Below, piece by piece: positions 50,818 to 59,681 of a stretch of 64,000 bases of DNA. Origin of the DNA: Pseudoduganella violaceinigra DSM 15887 (GTDB lineage Bacteria > Pseudomonadota > Gammaproteobacteria > Burkholderiales > Burkholderiaceae_D). The translations under genes and the position numbers were made by a program. The notes under the pieces were generated by a model that was not told the DNA's origin, did no database searches, and saw nothing but the letters and a program-made list of their open reading frames with translations. The DNA lies in contig NZ_KE384356.1 in NCBI RefSeq assembly GCF_000425385.1, forward strand, positions 380,380-444,379. The letters are read 5' to 3'. The stretch's first letter is position 1. Each line of letters opens with the position of its first letter.

Positions 50818-51369
50818 ATGGCTGAAGACAAATGGCATCACGAATTCGAAGAACTGAGGAAGATCGTTCTCTCCACGCATTTGACCGAGGAGCAGAAGTG
50901 GGGCTGTTCATGCTTCACCTATAACGACCAGAACGTCGTCCTGATCCATGGCTTCAAGGAGTACTGCGCGCTGCTGTTCTTCAAGGGCGCCCTGATGCAG
51001 GACCCGGAAGACATTCTGGTGCAGCAGACCGAGAATGTGCAGGCTGGCCGCCAGCTGCGTTTCAGCGATCTCAAAGATATCAAGAAGCAAGCAAAGACAA
51101 TCAAGGTTTACGTCCAGGAAGCGATTGAAGTCGAAAAATCGGGCGCAAAGGTCGAGTACCGCAAGACCGAAGATTTCCCGATGGCCGAAGAGTTCCTGCA
51201 GAAGCTCGATGAGCATCCTGCCCTGGCGGAAGCCTTCTACGCCCTCACCCCGGGCCGCCAGCGCGGCTACCTGCTGCACTTCGCCGCCGCCAAGCAGGCC
51301 AAGACGCGCGAATCGCGCGTTGAGAAATGCATGCCGCAGATCCTGGCCGGCAAGGGCCTGAACGACTAA
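50818..51369 (+). CDS. DUF1801/YdeI-family protein
   Basis: A 183-aa protein: TEEQKWGCSCFTYNDQNVVLIHGFKEYCALLFFKGALM is the DUF1801 (YdhG-like) core, and the C-terminus HPALAEAFYALTPGRQRGYLLHFAAAKQAKTRESRVEKCMP is the YdeI-type tail. The combined form is annotated as a 'YdeI family protein'; the function is not settled. ACGGAGG precedes the ATG. Its stop overlaps the convergent CHAD gene. Confidence 0.88.
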   Translation: MAEDKWHHEFEELRKIVLSTHLTEEQKWGCSCFTYNDQNVVLIHGFKEYCALLFFKGALMQDPEDILVQQTENVQAGRQLRFSDLKDIKKQAKTIKVYVQEAIEVEKSGAKVEYRKTEDFPMAEEFLQKLDEHPALAEAFYALTPGRQRGYLLHFAAAKQAKTRESRVEKCMPQILAGKGLND

Positions 51370-51995
51370 AGTTTGCGCCGCGCAAAGCGGCAGGCCGGCG
51401 ACATGGAATGCTCCATGCGCCCTGCCAGCAGGCCTTCCAGGAAAGCCAGTTCCGCAGCGTGGGCCGGCAAATAGTCCTGCAAAGTCCGCAGCAAGCCGCG
51501 GGCGACATGGCTGTCATGCAAGGCGCCCAGTAAATCCTGCGCATCCGACAGCACCGGCAAGCGGCCGGCGGCGCCAAAGAATTCCCGCAGATAGCGTTCC
51601 TGCTTCACGGCGATACGCAGGCGGTGCAAAGTGCCGGGCCGCGACAAGTTCAACAGGCGGACTCTTTTGGCCACCTTTGCGCGGCCGCGCTGCACGAGCG
51701 CCTGGGCGACCTTTCGCGCGTCCTTGTCCCAAGGCTGGATGCGGCCTGGATCGCGCCACAGGCGTTCGCCGCTCCATATCGCCAATTCGCCCATCAAAGC
51801 GCGGTAACGCGCTCCCTCCAGCAGGTGGTGGATATGGACGTGCTGCTGTTCTGCCAGTTCACGTGCAGCCTTTGCCAGCGGTGCGGATGCGCCGCCCAGG
51901 CCGGGCAAGGAGCTGGCGATAAACACATCCCAGTTGCGCGCATGCCCCAGTGCCACGCCGAGCCAGCGCAGGCCGCCGGCGGTTTCCTGCGGCAT
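51366..51995 (-). CDS. CHAD-domain protein, N-terminally short
   Basis: A CHAD domain (helical, His-rich, polyphosphate-associated) is clear: GGLRWLGVALGHARNWDVF, and the second half LHRLRIAVKQERYLREFFGAAGRL. Similarity extends upstream of the first usable ATG (51995) to RRLRALLSGVRRWD at about 52046, but the expected HxxRVxxRR start of the domain is missing and the region instead runs into the divergent ung gene. No ATG, GTG or TTG lies in between. The gene has either lost its 5' end or uses an unusual start (CTG near 52052). Function is doubtful if truncated. Confidence 0.6.
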   Translation of the reverse strand: MPQETAGGLRWLGVALGHARNWDVFIASSLPGLGGASAPLAKAARELAEQQHVHIHHLLEGARYRALMGELAIWSGERLWRDPGRIQPWDKDARKVAQALVQRGRAKVAKRVRLLNLSRPGTLHRLRIAVKQERYLREFFGAAGRLPVLSDAQDLLGALHDSHVARGLLRTLQDYLPAHAAELAFLEGLLAGRMEHSMSPACRFARRKL

Positions 51996-52082
51996 GGCAT
52001 CCCACCGGCGGACACCGGACAGCAGCGCACGCAGGCGCCGCCCGGCCAGTATAGGCCCGCTGCGAAATGATAAGATTTCGAT

Positions 52083-52745
52083 ATGACAGTCCGTATTGAA
52101 CCATCCTGGAAAGCGCAGCTGGAAGACGAGTTCAGCCAGCCATACTGGCATGCACTGACCGGCTTCGTGCGCGCGGAATACGCCGAGCGCCCATGCTTTC
52201 CCGCCGGCCGCAATATTTTCCGCGCTTTCGACCTGACGCCATTCGACGATGTGAAAGTCGTCATCCTGGGCCAGGATCCCTATCACACGCCTGGTGCGGC
52301 GATGGGTTTCTGTTTCTCGGTCCCGGACGGCAATCGTCCGCAACCGAGCCTGCAGAATATCTTCCAGGAGCTGGAATCCGATCTTGGCGTATCCCGCCAG
52401 CACACCGACCTCTCGGATTGGGCCGGGCAAGGCGTCTTCCTGTTGAACAGTGTGCTGACGGTGCGCGCGCGTGAAGCAGGCTCGCATGCGGGCAAGGGCT
52501 GGGAGAATTTTACGGACGGCGCGATCAAGCGCCTGTCGGCGCAGCGCCAGGGCCTGGTGTTCATCCTGTGGGGCAGCTACGCCATCGCCAAGCGCGCCTT
52601 GATCGACCCGCGCAAGCACCTGGTCATCACATCGCCCCATCCGTCGCCGTTTTCAGCCCACAAGGGCTTCTTCGGCAGCCGTCCCTTCTCGCGCGCCAAT
52701 GCCTACCTGGCGCAGCAGGGTAAGCCGCCCATCCAATGGGCTTAA
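52083..52745 (+). CDS. ung: Uracil-DNA glycosylase, family 1
   Basis: A 220-aa UDG that removes uracil from DNA. Motifs: ILGQDPYHTPGAAMGFCFSVP (catalytic Asp65), LLNSVLTVR, and SPHPSPFSAHKGFFGSRPF (catalytic His186). It is of normal length for Ung. It is divergent from the short CHAD gene, and its stop overlaps the convergent small gene by 4 bp. Confidence 0.95.
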   Translation: MTVRIEPSWKAQLEDEFSQPYWHALTGFVRAEYAERPCFPAGRNIFRAFDLTPFDDVKVVILGQDPYHTPGAAMGFCFSVPDGNRPQPSLQNIFQELESDLGVSRQHTDLSDWAGQGVFLLNSVLTVRAREAGSHAGKGWENFTDGAIKRLSAQRQGLVFILWGSYAIAKRALIDPRKHLVITSPHPSPFSAHKGFFGSRPFSRANAYLAQQGKPPIQWA

Positions 52746-52999
52746 TGCGTAGTGCGGTTGCCGTAGCAAAGTGAATAGAGCTGGGTGCGCAGGTCGCTGA
52801 ATTCTTCGTCAAGCTGCAAGTCGCTGATGGAACCGGCGCCGCCGAAATAATGCAGGATTTCGCCCTTTGCGGCCGAGCAGTCGAATGCGCTCAAGGTGCG
52901 GGCACGGTGCAGCAGGCGGGCCCAGTCGTCCTGGTGGCCTTGCGCCAGCTTGACTTCCATGCGCTGCACGATGGCAGACAGTTGCTCTCTTTCGTTCAT
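52742..52999 (-). CDS. Small protein of unknown function
   Basis: An 85-aa acidic protein; WARLLHRARTLSAFDCSAAKGEILHYFGGAGSISDLQLDEEF recalls the small DUF6966-type family (pattern 'I..FGGmGSlnDL'), from memory and unverified. There is no signal or TM segment. It converges on ung (4-bp overlap). Its ATG at 52999 has ACGGAGAA upstream. Confidence 0.65.
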   Translation of the reverse strand: MNEREQLSAIVQRMEVKLAQGHQDDWARLLHRARTLSAFDCSAAKGEILHYFGGAGSISDLQLDEEFSDLRTQLYSLCYGNRTTH

Positions 53000-53060
53000 A
53001 GGTCATTCTCCGTAAGTTAATCGGTTGAATCCACCTTGTGAGCTTCTGGTCTCGCCTGCA

Positions 53061-53084
53061 GACCTGGCCCTTGTGGGGCAGGTC
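53061..53084. other. Imperfect hairpin in the 53000-53149 gap
   Basis: GACCTGGCCC (53061-53070), loop TTGT, GGGGCAGGTC (53075-53084): a 10-bp stem with one mismatch in the region between the divergent small gene and the thioesterase gene. There is no T-tract. A regulatory or structural role is possible but unproven; nothing else is seen in this gap. Confidence 0.35.
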
Positions 53085-53149
53085 CGACAGTGTAAGCATA
53101 CCCTGTTTCCGGCTGATATGATTCACCAACTGTAACGGAGACCTGCACG

Positions 53150-53566
53150 ATGAAGTTTGACCTCGCAAAACTCAACGAACTGACCCGCAACAACTTGACG
53201 GGCCTGCTGGGCGTCCGTGTGACCGCCGCATCCGATGGCGAATTGCACGCCGAAATAGACATCCTGCCGCACCACTTGGCCCCCAACGGCTACTTGCATG
53301 CCGGTACGGTCGTCACCCTGGCTGACACGGCCTGCGGCTTCGGCTGCATCGCCAACTTGCCGACCGGTGCGCAGAACTTCACCACCGTTGAGCTGAAGTC
53401 GAATCACCTTGGCACCGCCCGCGAAGGCACGATTTCCGTGATCGCGCGCATGGTGCATGGCGGCCGCGTTACCCAGGTGTGGGATGCAACGGTCACCAAC
53501 AAGGCAAACGGCAAGGCCATCGCGCTGTTCCGCTGCACCCAGATGATCCTCTATCCCAAGGAGTAG
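53150..53566 (+). CDS. PaaI-type hotdog thioesterase
   Basis: A 138-aa hotdog-fold protein with the PaaI/YdiI pattern: LLGVRVTAASDGELHAEIDI, HHLAPNGYLHAGTVVTLADTACGFG, FTTVELKSNHLGTAREGTI, VTNKANGKAIALFRCTQMIL. It probably hydrolyses an acyl- or aryl-CoA. CGGAG precedes the ATG. The globin-barrel gene follows 2 bp after its stop, with its ribosome site (AAGGAG) inside the last codons, so expression is coupled. Confidence 0.88.
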   Translation: MKFDLAKLNELTRNNLTGLLGVRVTAASDGELHAEIDILPHHLAPNGYLHAGTVVTLADTACGFGCIANLPTGAQNFTTVELKSNHLGTAREGTISVIARMVHGGRVTQVWDATVTNKANGKAIALFRCTQMILYPKE

Positions 53567-53568
53567 CC

Positions 53569-54852
53569 ATGAACTATCTGTGCAGGCTTGCTGGCGCTGG
53601 AATGTTTGCCGTTTCCGCCTTGGCGTCTGCACAGACGCCCTACGCCGACGATGAGGTTTATCGCGGGCTGGGCGGCAAGCAGGGGATTACGCGCATCGTC
53701 GACGCGCTGTTCGAGATTACGCTGGCCGACCCGCGCATCAGGGACACTTTTGATGGCTTCGATATCCCGGTCGTGAAGGAGCGGTTGGCGGAGCAGATCT
53801 GCGAATTCGCGGGCGGCCCTTGCAAATACACGGGCAAGTACAAGAACCGCGACATGAAGACGGTCCACGAGGACCTCAAGCTTAACAATCTGCATTTCAA
53901 CGCGCTGGCGGAAGACCTGCAGATAGCGCTGGAGCGCAACCACGTACCATCCCGCGTCTCGAACCAGCTGCTCGCCAAGCTGGCGCCGATGCAGCGCGAT
54001 ATCGTCACCGCTGGCGGCGGAGCGCCGCAAGCAAAGCCCGACCACGGCAAGTTGATCGCCACGGGGGGCGTCACCGCAGTGGAGGGAAGCGCTGGCGGCG
54101 GCATTGTCCCGTGGGCCCTGATTGCCGGGTACGGCACCCGCGACAGCTGGGGCGCCAGCGCGTTCGCCACCCGGGTTGCCACCCAGGATTACAGCCTGGT
54201 GAGCTATGGCGCGGCAATCGGTATTGGCGACCGCGTCGAGATTTCGCTGGCGCGCCAGGATTTCGAGGGCGAGCTGGCGCCGCTGGACCAGCTGCGTATC
54301 AAGCAGGATATCGCGGGAATCAAGCTGCGCGTGGTGGGAGACGCCGTCTACGAACAGGATCACTGGACGCCGCAAATCGCCATCGGCCTGCAGCACAAGA
54401 AGAACAAGGGCGTCGGCGGCCTTGGCGCGCTTGGTGTGACCAGCGTCACGCAGCTTGGCGCAAAATCGGCCAGCGGAACCGATTTCTACGTTTCCGCGAC
54501 CAAGATATTGCTGGAGCAAAGCCTGCTGCTGAACGCCACCCTGCGCAGCACGCGCGCCAACCAGATGGGTCTATTGGGCTTTGGCGGGGACCGGCAGGGA
54601 AGCCGCAGGCTGATGCCGGAATTCTCGGTCGGCTACTTGTTGACACGAAAGCTGGTGCTTGGGGCAGAATACCGCCGCAAGCCGCATAACCTGGGCGTGG
54701 ACAACGAGAAGGCCTACAAGGACATCTTCCTTGCATGGCTGCCGAACCGCCACTTCTCGCTGACCGCAGCCTACGCCGACCTTGGAACGATTACCATCTT
54801 TAACCCTAAGACGCAGCGCGGCTTATACCTGTCCGCGCAAACGGGATTTTGA
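53569..54852 (+). CDS. Exported truncated haemoglobin fused to DUF3034 outer-membrane barrel
   Basis: A 427-aa protein in one uninterrupted frame. Residues 1-21 form a signal peptide (ending SALASA). Residues about 28-146 are a group-I truncated haemoglobin: YRGLGGKQGITRIVDALFE, LADPRIRDTFDGFD, GGPCKYTGKY, and MKTVHEDLKLNNLHF with proximal His100. After a short linker (GGGAPQAKPDHG), residues about 159-427 match DUF3034, a predicted outer-membrane beta-barrel (GKLIATGGVTAVEGSAGGG, AGYGTRDSWGASAFATRV, GDRVEISLARQDF), ending in aromatic Phe. The globin should therefore face the periplasm, tethered to the outer membrane. The haem ligand is known from the family; the function of the fusion is unknown. 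Confidence 0.85.
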   Translation: MNYLCRLAGAGMFAVSALASAQTPYADDEVYRGLGGKQGITRIVDALFEITLADPRIRDTFDGFDIPVVKERLAEQICEFAGGPCKYTGKYKNRDMKTVHEDLKLNNLHFNALAEDLQIALERNHVPSRVSNQLLAKLAPMQRDIVTAGGGAPQAKPDHGKLIATGGVTAVEGSAGGGIVPWALIAGYGTRDSWGASAFATRVATQDYSLVSYGAAIGIGDRVEISLARQDFEGELAPLDQLRIKQDIAGIKLRVVGDAVYEQDHWTPQIAIGLQHKKNKGVGGLGALGVTSVTQLGAKSASGTDFYVSATKILLEQSLLLNATLRSTRANQMGLLGFGGDRQGSRRLMPEFSVGYLLTRKLVLGAEYRRKPHNLGVDNEKAYKDIFLAWLPNRHFSLTAAYADLGTITIFNPKTQRGLYLSAQTGF

Positions 54853-54854
54853 AC

Positions 54855-55286
54855 ATGAAAAAACTGATATCCATCGCTGCATTGCTTCTGCCACTCTTCG
54901 CTTGCGCCGGCACGCCGATCGGCAGTTCGGACACGGGAACATTCGAAGTAATGGGCCGGGACGGCAATCCGACCGGCATGTTCTATCGCCTGTCGCAAAG
55001 CGGCGGAACCTGGAAGATGGAGGGCAAGGAGTCGGCGAGCGTCGACTGGCACGACATCAGCTGCAGCAAAGGCTGCGCGTACAGCGAGGTATCGGAGTCG
55101 GAAGCCGGGGCCTACCTGCCCGCTGCCATGCGTGCGGAATATGACATCGCCTGCATCAAGAACGTTGCGCAGGCATTCTGCCGCTACAGCATGAAGACAA
55201 ACAGCAAGCAGGGCGGCTTCGCTGTGATGGCACTGGTCACCGGCGAGCCAATCTTCATCAGCGTGAAACGCAGGTCGCGCGGCTGA
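54855..55286 (+). CDS. Small exported Cys-containing protein
   Basis: A 143-aa protein with an N-terminal signal peptide (KKLISIAALLLPLFACAG), possibly lipoprotein-like (LFAC), and a compact domain with four later Cys (ISCSKGCAYSE, IACIKN, AFCRYS) that could form two disulfides. Not recognised as a family. It starts 2 bp after the globin-barrel stop and is the third gene of that operon, so a shared periplasmic role is plausible. It converges on the TlpA-like gene. Confidence 0.75.
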   Translation: MKKLISIAALLLPLFACAGTPIGSSDTGTFEVMGRDGNPTGMFYRLSQSGGTWKMEGKESASVDWHDISCSKGCAYSEVSESEAGAYLPAAMRAEYDIACIKNVAQAFCRYSMKTNSKQGGFAVMALVTGEPIFISVKRRSRG

Positions 55287-55291
55287 TGGCG

Positions 55292-55804
<513 letters not shown>

Positions 55805-55813
55805 GATGGTTCC

Positions 55814-56440
55814 TTAGCCTTGCGAAGCCGGGGCGGACTGGTACTGCTTCGACTCGTCCTCGGAAATGTATTCGAACACTTTGACGACCTTGCTCACGCC
55901 GGACACGCCGCGCGCAATATCGGCTGCCTGCGCGCCTTCGCGCTGGGTCACCCGGCCCATCAGAAACACGGCGCCCTTCTCGGTGATCACCTTGAAGGAA
56001 TTGGCCGAGATATCCTTGGCGTCGGCCAGGCTCAGTTTGACCTTGGACGTGATCAGCGCATCGTTCGAACGCGAGGTATAGCTGGAAGTGAAGCCGATTT
56101 CCAGCTCGTTGGTGACGTTCGATACGCCCTCGATGCCGCGCACTTCGCGTTCCACCTTGGCCTTGGTTTCGTCATCCGGTACTTCGCCGGTGATCAGGAC
56201 GCGGCGGTTGAAGCTGTTCACGTTGACGTGCGAGCTTTTGTCGACGACGTTCGGCAGCTTCACTTCGGCCTTCATCACAATCGACTTGTCCTCGGTCTGG
56301 GCGCCGAAGGTGCGGCGATCCGATGCTGCAAGAGTCCCTGCGACAGCGCCGCCGACGATGAGCGGGGCGCACGCGGACAGGGTGGTGCTCGCCAGGACTG
56401 CGGCCATCACGGCCAGCGCCAGTGGACGGGCTTTATTCAT
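55814..56440 (-). CDS. dolP: BON-domain lipoprotein, DolP/YraP-like
   Basis: A 208-aa outer-membrane lipoprotein: signal with lipobox (TTLSAC) and two BON domains (about 45-120: EVKLPNVVDKSSHVNVNSFNRRVLITGEV; about 125-195: TSKVKLSLADAKDISANSFKVITEKGAVFLMG). DolP supports outer-membrane integrity and peptidoglycan amidase regulation. It overlaps the 3' end of the diaA-like gene by 8 bp in the yraN-diaA-dolP order. Confidence 0.9.
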   Translation of the reverse strand: MNKARPLALAVMAAVLASTTLSACAPLIVGGAVAGTLAASDRRTFGAQTEDKSIVMKAEVKLPNVVDKSSHVNVNSFNRRVLITGEVPDDETKAKVEREVRGIEGVSNVTNELEIGFTSSYTSRSNDALITSKVKLSLADAKDISANSFKVITEKGAVFLMGRVTQREGAQAADIARGVSGVSKVVKVFEYISEDESKQYQSAPASQG

Positions 56441-57029
56441 TTACATCTCCTCCGAACAGGGCGACGTCGATGCCGTCGCACAGGCAATGGATGGTTAACA
56501 GGTGGACTTCCTGGATGCGGGCGGTGCGGTCCGCCGGCACGCAGATATGCACATCGGCATCGGTCAGCATCTTGCCGATGGCGCCGCCGCCTTTACCGGT
56601 CAGCGCCACAACGCGCATCTCGCGCTCCAGGGCTGCCTCGATGGCCGCCATCACGTTGGCCGAATTGCCCGAGGTGGACACGGCCAGCAGGATGTCGCCG
56701 GCCTGGCCGAGCGCCTGCACCTGCTTGGAGAAGATCTCGCGGTAGCTGTAGTCGTTCGCCACAGCGGTCAGGATCGAGGTGTCGGTCGCCAGCGAAATGG
56801 CCGGCAGCGGGAAGCGTTCGCGCTCAAAGCGGCCCACCAGTTCCGCAGCGAAGTGCTGGGCGTCGGCTGCAGAGCCGCCGTTGCCGCAGGCCAGGATCTT
56901 GTTGCCGTTCGACAGGGCGGAAAACATCAGATCCACCGCCTGCGCGATAGGCTGCGCCAGCACGGTCGCCGACTGGATCTTGATTTCGGCACTTTCGTGG
57001 AAGTGCGAGAGGATGCGTTGATTAGTCAT
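56433..57029 (-). CDS. diaA: SIS-domain protein, DiaA/GmhA-like
   Basis: A 198-aa SIS-domain protein (HFHESAEIKIQSATVLAQPIAQA, ILACGNGGSAADAQHFAAELVGRFE, AVSTSGNSANVMAAIEAAL). The family includes phosphoheptose isomerase GmhA and the DnaA-initiator-associating DiaA. Position between yraN and dolP favours DiaA by synteny; enzyme function cannot be excluded. Confidence 0.88.
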   Translation of the reverse strand: MTNQRILSHFHESAEIKIQSATVLAQPIAQAVDLMFSALSNGNKILACGNGGSAADAQHFAAELVGRFERERFPLPAISLATDTSILTAVANDYSYREIFSKQVQALGQAGDILLAVSTSGNSANVMAAIEAALEREMRVVALTGKGGGAIGKMLTDADVHICVPADRTARIQEVHLLTIHCLCDGIDVALFGGDVNE

Positions 57030-57087
57030 AGTGTGCGTAATTATAGTGCAGCGGCTTGGCTGGCCTCACAAGCGCTGTTAAAAATGC

Positions 57088-57444
57088 TTACATTTGATCA
57101 ATGATAGCGTTGCGCAGCCAGTTTATGCGGTCGCCGTCGATGGCCACCACGTCGATCCGGCACGGCGGCATGTTGGCAAAGCGCAGCAGGTAAAACTTGG
57201 CGGCACGCAGGATGCGGCGTTGCTTGGCGGGCGAAATGCTGGCCGCGGCGCCGCCGAAAAAGGGCGTACTGCGCTCGCGCACCTCGATAAAGACCAGGTG
57301 GGCGCCGTCCTGCATGACCAGGTCCAGCTCGCCCACCTTGCACAGGAAATTGCGTTCGACCAGTTTCAGGCCCTGCTGTTCCAGGAAGGCCAGGGCGCGG
57401 TCTTCGCCTTCGCGCCCGATTTCCTGCAATTCGGTGCGCGGCAT
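57088..57444 (-). CDS. yraN: UPF0102 / YraN-family nuclease-like protein
   Basis: A 118-aa protein with the Holliday-junction-resolvase-like YraN fold: GREGEDRALAFLEQQGLKLVERNF, GELDLVMQDGAHLVFIEVRERS, and the C-terminal RIDVVAID. The conserved E, D, E and K-type acidic residues suggest a nuclease fold, but activity is unproven. It lies 8 bp after lpoA and 58 bp before diaA. Confidence 0.92.
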   Translation of the reverse strand: MPRTELQEIGREGEDRALAFLEQQGLKLVERNFLCKVGELDLVMQDGAHLVFIEVRERSTPFFGGAAASISPAKQRRILRAAKFYLLRFANMPPCRIDVVAIDGDRINWLRNAIIDQM

Positions 57445-57452
57445 GGGCTTTC

Positions 57453-58748
57453 CTACTGCCCCACCGGGGACGGTACGCCGTTGTGGTACTCGGCGGGGAC
57501 CTCGATGCGCTCAAACCAGGACGGGCCATTGCCGAAATCGATGGTCAGCTGGCCCGTCACGCCGTCCAGCTGGAAACGGCGCTGCGGCTGGTAGGCAATT
57601 TCGCGGGCAATGCGGAAGGCGTCGATGCCCAGCGCATAGACCCGCTCCATGTCGGCGCTGATCCGCACCTCGTCGCGCGATTCCGGCTGGGGATAGGCCA
57701 TGACCGCCGGATGGTCGCGCTGCACCAGCCAAGGCAGGTCGAGCAGGCGCACGCCGTCGAGTTCCGGACCGGCACGGTACATGGTGCGGCCCGGGTTCAG
57801 CGACGAGGTGCCGTACAGCGGGATGTCGCCCAGCGGCGGCGCCGACAAGGCGATTTTCAGCTGGCGCGCCTGGTCCGGATCGAGCGCCGCAAACAGCACG
57901 CTGGCCGGCTCGTTCTGCAGGCGGGTGCGCAGGGCCACCAGTTCCGCGTCCTGCAGGTAGCCGTTGACCGGCATCATGTCAAAACTGCGGGCGCCAAGGC
58001 CCAGGCGGCGCAAGTCGGCCATGATGGCGCTGGCGATGCGCTTCTGCCACGACGAATTGCCGGAAATGACCAGGGCGTGCGCCGAAGGATTCTCGCGTGC
58101 CGCCCATTCCGCGACCTGGCGCGCCTCTTCCTCGATCGACAGGCCGATCGCCAGCATCTGCGGCGGAATCTGCGGGTCGCCGCGCAGGTCGGGACGGTTC
58201 AGCGCGATGGTCGGCTTGTCCACCAGCGGGCTGGTGGCGATGGCGGTGACCGCGGCACGCGCCAGGGGGCCGACCACCATATCGTTCTTTTCCTGGGCGG
58301 TGACGTAGGCGGACAGCACTTCCTGCGTCGAGTCGCCGGTTTCCACCACATTGATTTCCAGGCCGTGGCCGTCGCGCTCGCGCGCCGCCATGAAGCCGGC
58401 GCGCAGGGCGTCGGCAGCGCGGCCCAGGGCCTCCGAGCGCAGCGGCAGCAGCAGCGCGATGCGGTACGGCCTGCCGCCCGCGTTTTCCTGCGGCTGCGGA
58501 ACCACCTGCATCATCTCCGGCGCCCGCGCGTCGTCCGGCGACGGCACGGCAAAGGTTTCGACCACGGTTTCCGGCTCGGGAGGCGTGGCCGGTTTCGGCC
58601 GCGCCGCCACCTTGGCCGGCGGCGCACTTGTCACCGGCGTGATTGGCGCGCACAATCCCCCCGGCGCGTCGCACGGCGTGCTGCAGCCGCTTGCCAGCAT
58701 CGCGACGGCGGCGCAGAGTATCAGTTTATTGATATTTTTATACAGCAT
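57453..58748 (-). CDS. lpoA: LpoA-type penicillin-binding protein activator
   Basis: A 431-aa outer-membrane lipoprotein (signal with lipobox LASGC). The mature part is a periplasmic-binding-like LppC domain (RPYRIALLLPLRSEALGRAADALRAGFMAA; VVGPLARAAVTAIATSPLVDKPTIALN). It lacks the N-terminal TPR region of E. coli LpoA, as is usual in beta-proteobacteria. It activates PBP1A for peptidoglycan synthesis. It is divergent from rsmI with only 10 bp between starts. Confidence 0.9.
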   Translation of the reverse strand: MLYKNINKLILCAAVAMLASGCSTPCDAPGGLCAPITPVTSAPPAKVAARPKPATPPEPETVVETFAVPSPDDARAPEMMQVVPQPQENAGGRPYRIALLLPLRSEALGRAADALRAGFMAARERDGHGLEINVVETGDSTQEVLSAYVTAQEKNDMVVGPLARAAVTAIATSPLVDKPTIALNRPDLRGDPQIPPQMLAIGLSIEEEARQVAEWAARENPSAHALVISGNSSWQKRIASAIMADLRRLGLGARSFDMMPVNGYLQDAELVALRTRLQNEPASVLFAALDPDQARQLKIALSAPPLGDIPLYGTSSLNPGRTMYRAGPELDGVRLLDLPWLVQRDHPAVMAYPQPESRDEVRISADMERVYALGIDAFRIAREIAYQPQRRFQLDGVTGQLTIDFGNGPSWFERIEVPAEYHNGVPSPVGQ

Positions 58749-58758
58749 CCTACCCCCA

Positions 58759-59661
58759 ATGACCTTACAAGAATCCAGCCCGCTCGCAGGTCTACCTATC
58801 CTCGGCGAGACTGTCCACCAGAACTATCCTACGGCATCTTTATACGTAGTGGCTACGCCAATCGGCAATGTAACCGACATTAGCCTGCGCGCCCTGCACG
58901 TACTGTCGCTGGTGGACGCCGTGGCCTGCGAAGACACCCGCAATACGGCTCAGCTGATGAACCGTTTCGGCTTGCACAAGCCCCTGCTGGCGGCGCATAT
59001 GCACAACGAAAGGGAGGCTGCGGAAGGCCTGATCCGGCGCCTGCAGGCCGGCGAGCGTATTGCGCTGGTCTCGGACGCGGGCACCCCGGCGGTTTCCGAC
59101 CCGGGCGCGCGGATTGTCGACGCGGTGCGGGCGGCTGGCTTGCGGGTGATCCCGCTGCCGGGCGCGTCGGCGGTCGTGGCGGCCCTGTCGGCGAGTGGCT
59201 TGGTCAACGATCAATTCCACTTTGTTGGATTTTTGCCCTCCAAAGCCAAACAGCGCGAAGTGGTGCTGCAAGGACTGGTGGGCGCGCCGGCCACGCTGGT
59301 GTTCTACGAAGCGCCGCACCGCATTATCGAGTGCGCGCAGGCCTTGGCCGAGGTCTTCGGCGCCGAGCGCCAGGTCGTGTTCGCCCGCGAAGTGAGCAAA
59401 TTGTTCGAACAGATCCACCGCTGCCCGCTGGGGGACGCCGTGGCTTGGCTGAAATCCGATGCCAACCACGAAAAAGGCGAATTCGTGGTCCTGGTCGAAG
59501 GCGCCCCGCCGGCTGACGCCGGGCAGGACGCCGAGACCGACCGCATCCTGCAGATCCTGCTGGCCGAGTTGCCAGTCAAACAAGCCGCTGCGCTTGCCGC
59601 CCAGATCACCGGCAGGAAAAAGAACGCCCTCTACGACCGCGCCCTCGAGCTCAAACCGTAA
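58759..59661 (+). CDS. rsmI: 16S rRNA (cytidine1402-2'-O)-methyltransferase
   Basis: A 300-aa tetrapyrrole-methylase-fold enzyme that 2'-O-methylates C1402 of 16S rRNA. Motifs: LYVVATPIGNVTDISLRAL, VACEDTRNTAQLMNRFG, IALVSDAGTPAVSDPGARIV, IPLPGASAVVAALSASGL, FVGFLPSKAKQR. The ATG at 58759 is chosen since it gives the usual N-terminus and clears the divergent lpoA start. Head of the rsmI/lpoA/yraN/diaA/dolP synteny block. Confidence 0.95.
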   Translation: MTLQESSPLAGLPILGETVHQNYPTASLYVVATPIGNVTDISLRALHVLSLVDAVACEDTRNTAQLMNRFGLHKPLLAAHMHNEREAAEGLIRRLQAGERIALVSDAGTPAVSDPGARIVDAVRAAGLRVIPLPGASAVVAALSASGLVNDQFHFVGFLPSKAKQREVVLQGLVGAPATLVFYEAPHRIIECAQALAEVFGAERQVVFAREVSKLFEQIHRCPLGDAVAWLKSDANHEKGEFVVLVEGAPPADAGQDAETDRILQILLAELPVKQAAALAAQITGRKKNALYDRALELKP

Positions 59662-59681
59662 ACCAGGGACGCATCTCTTCC

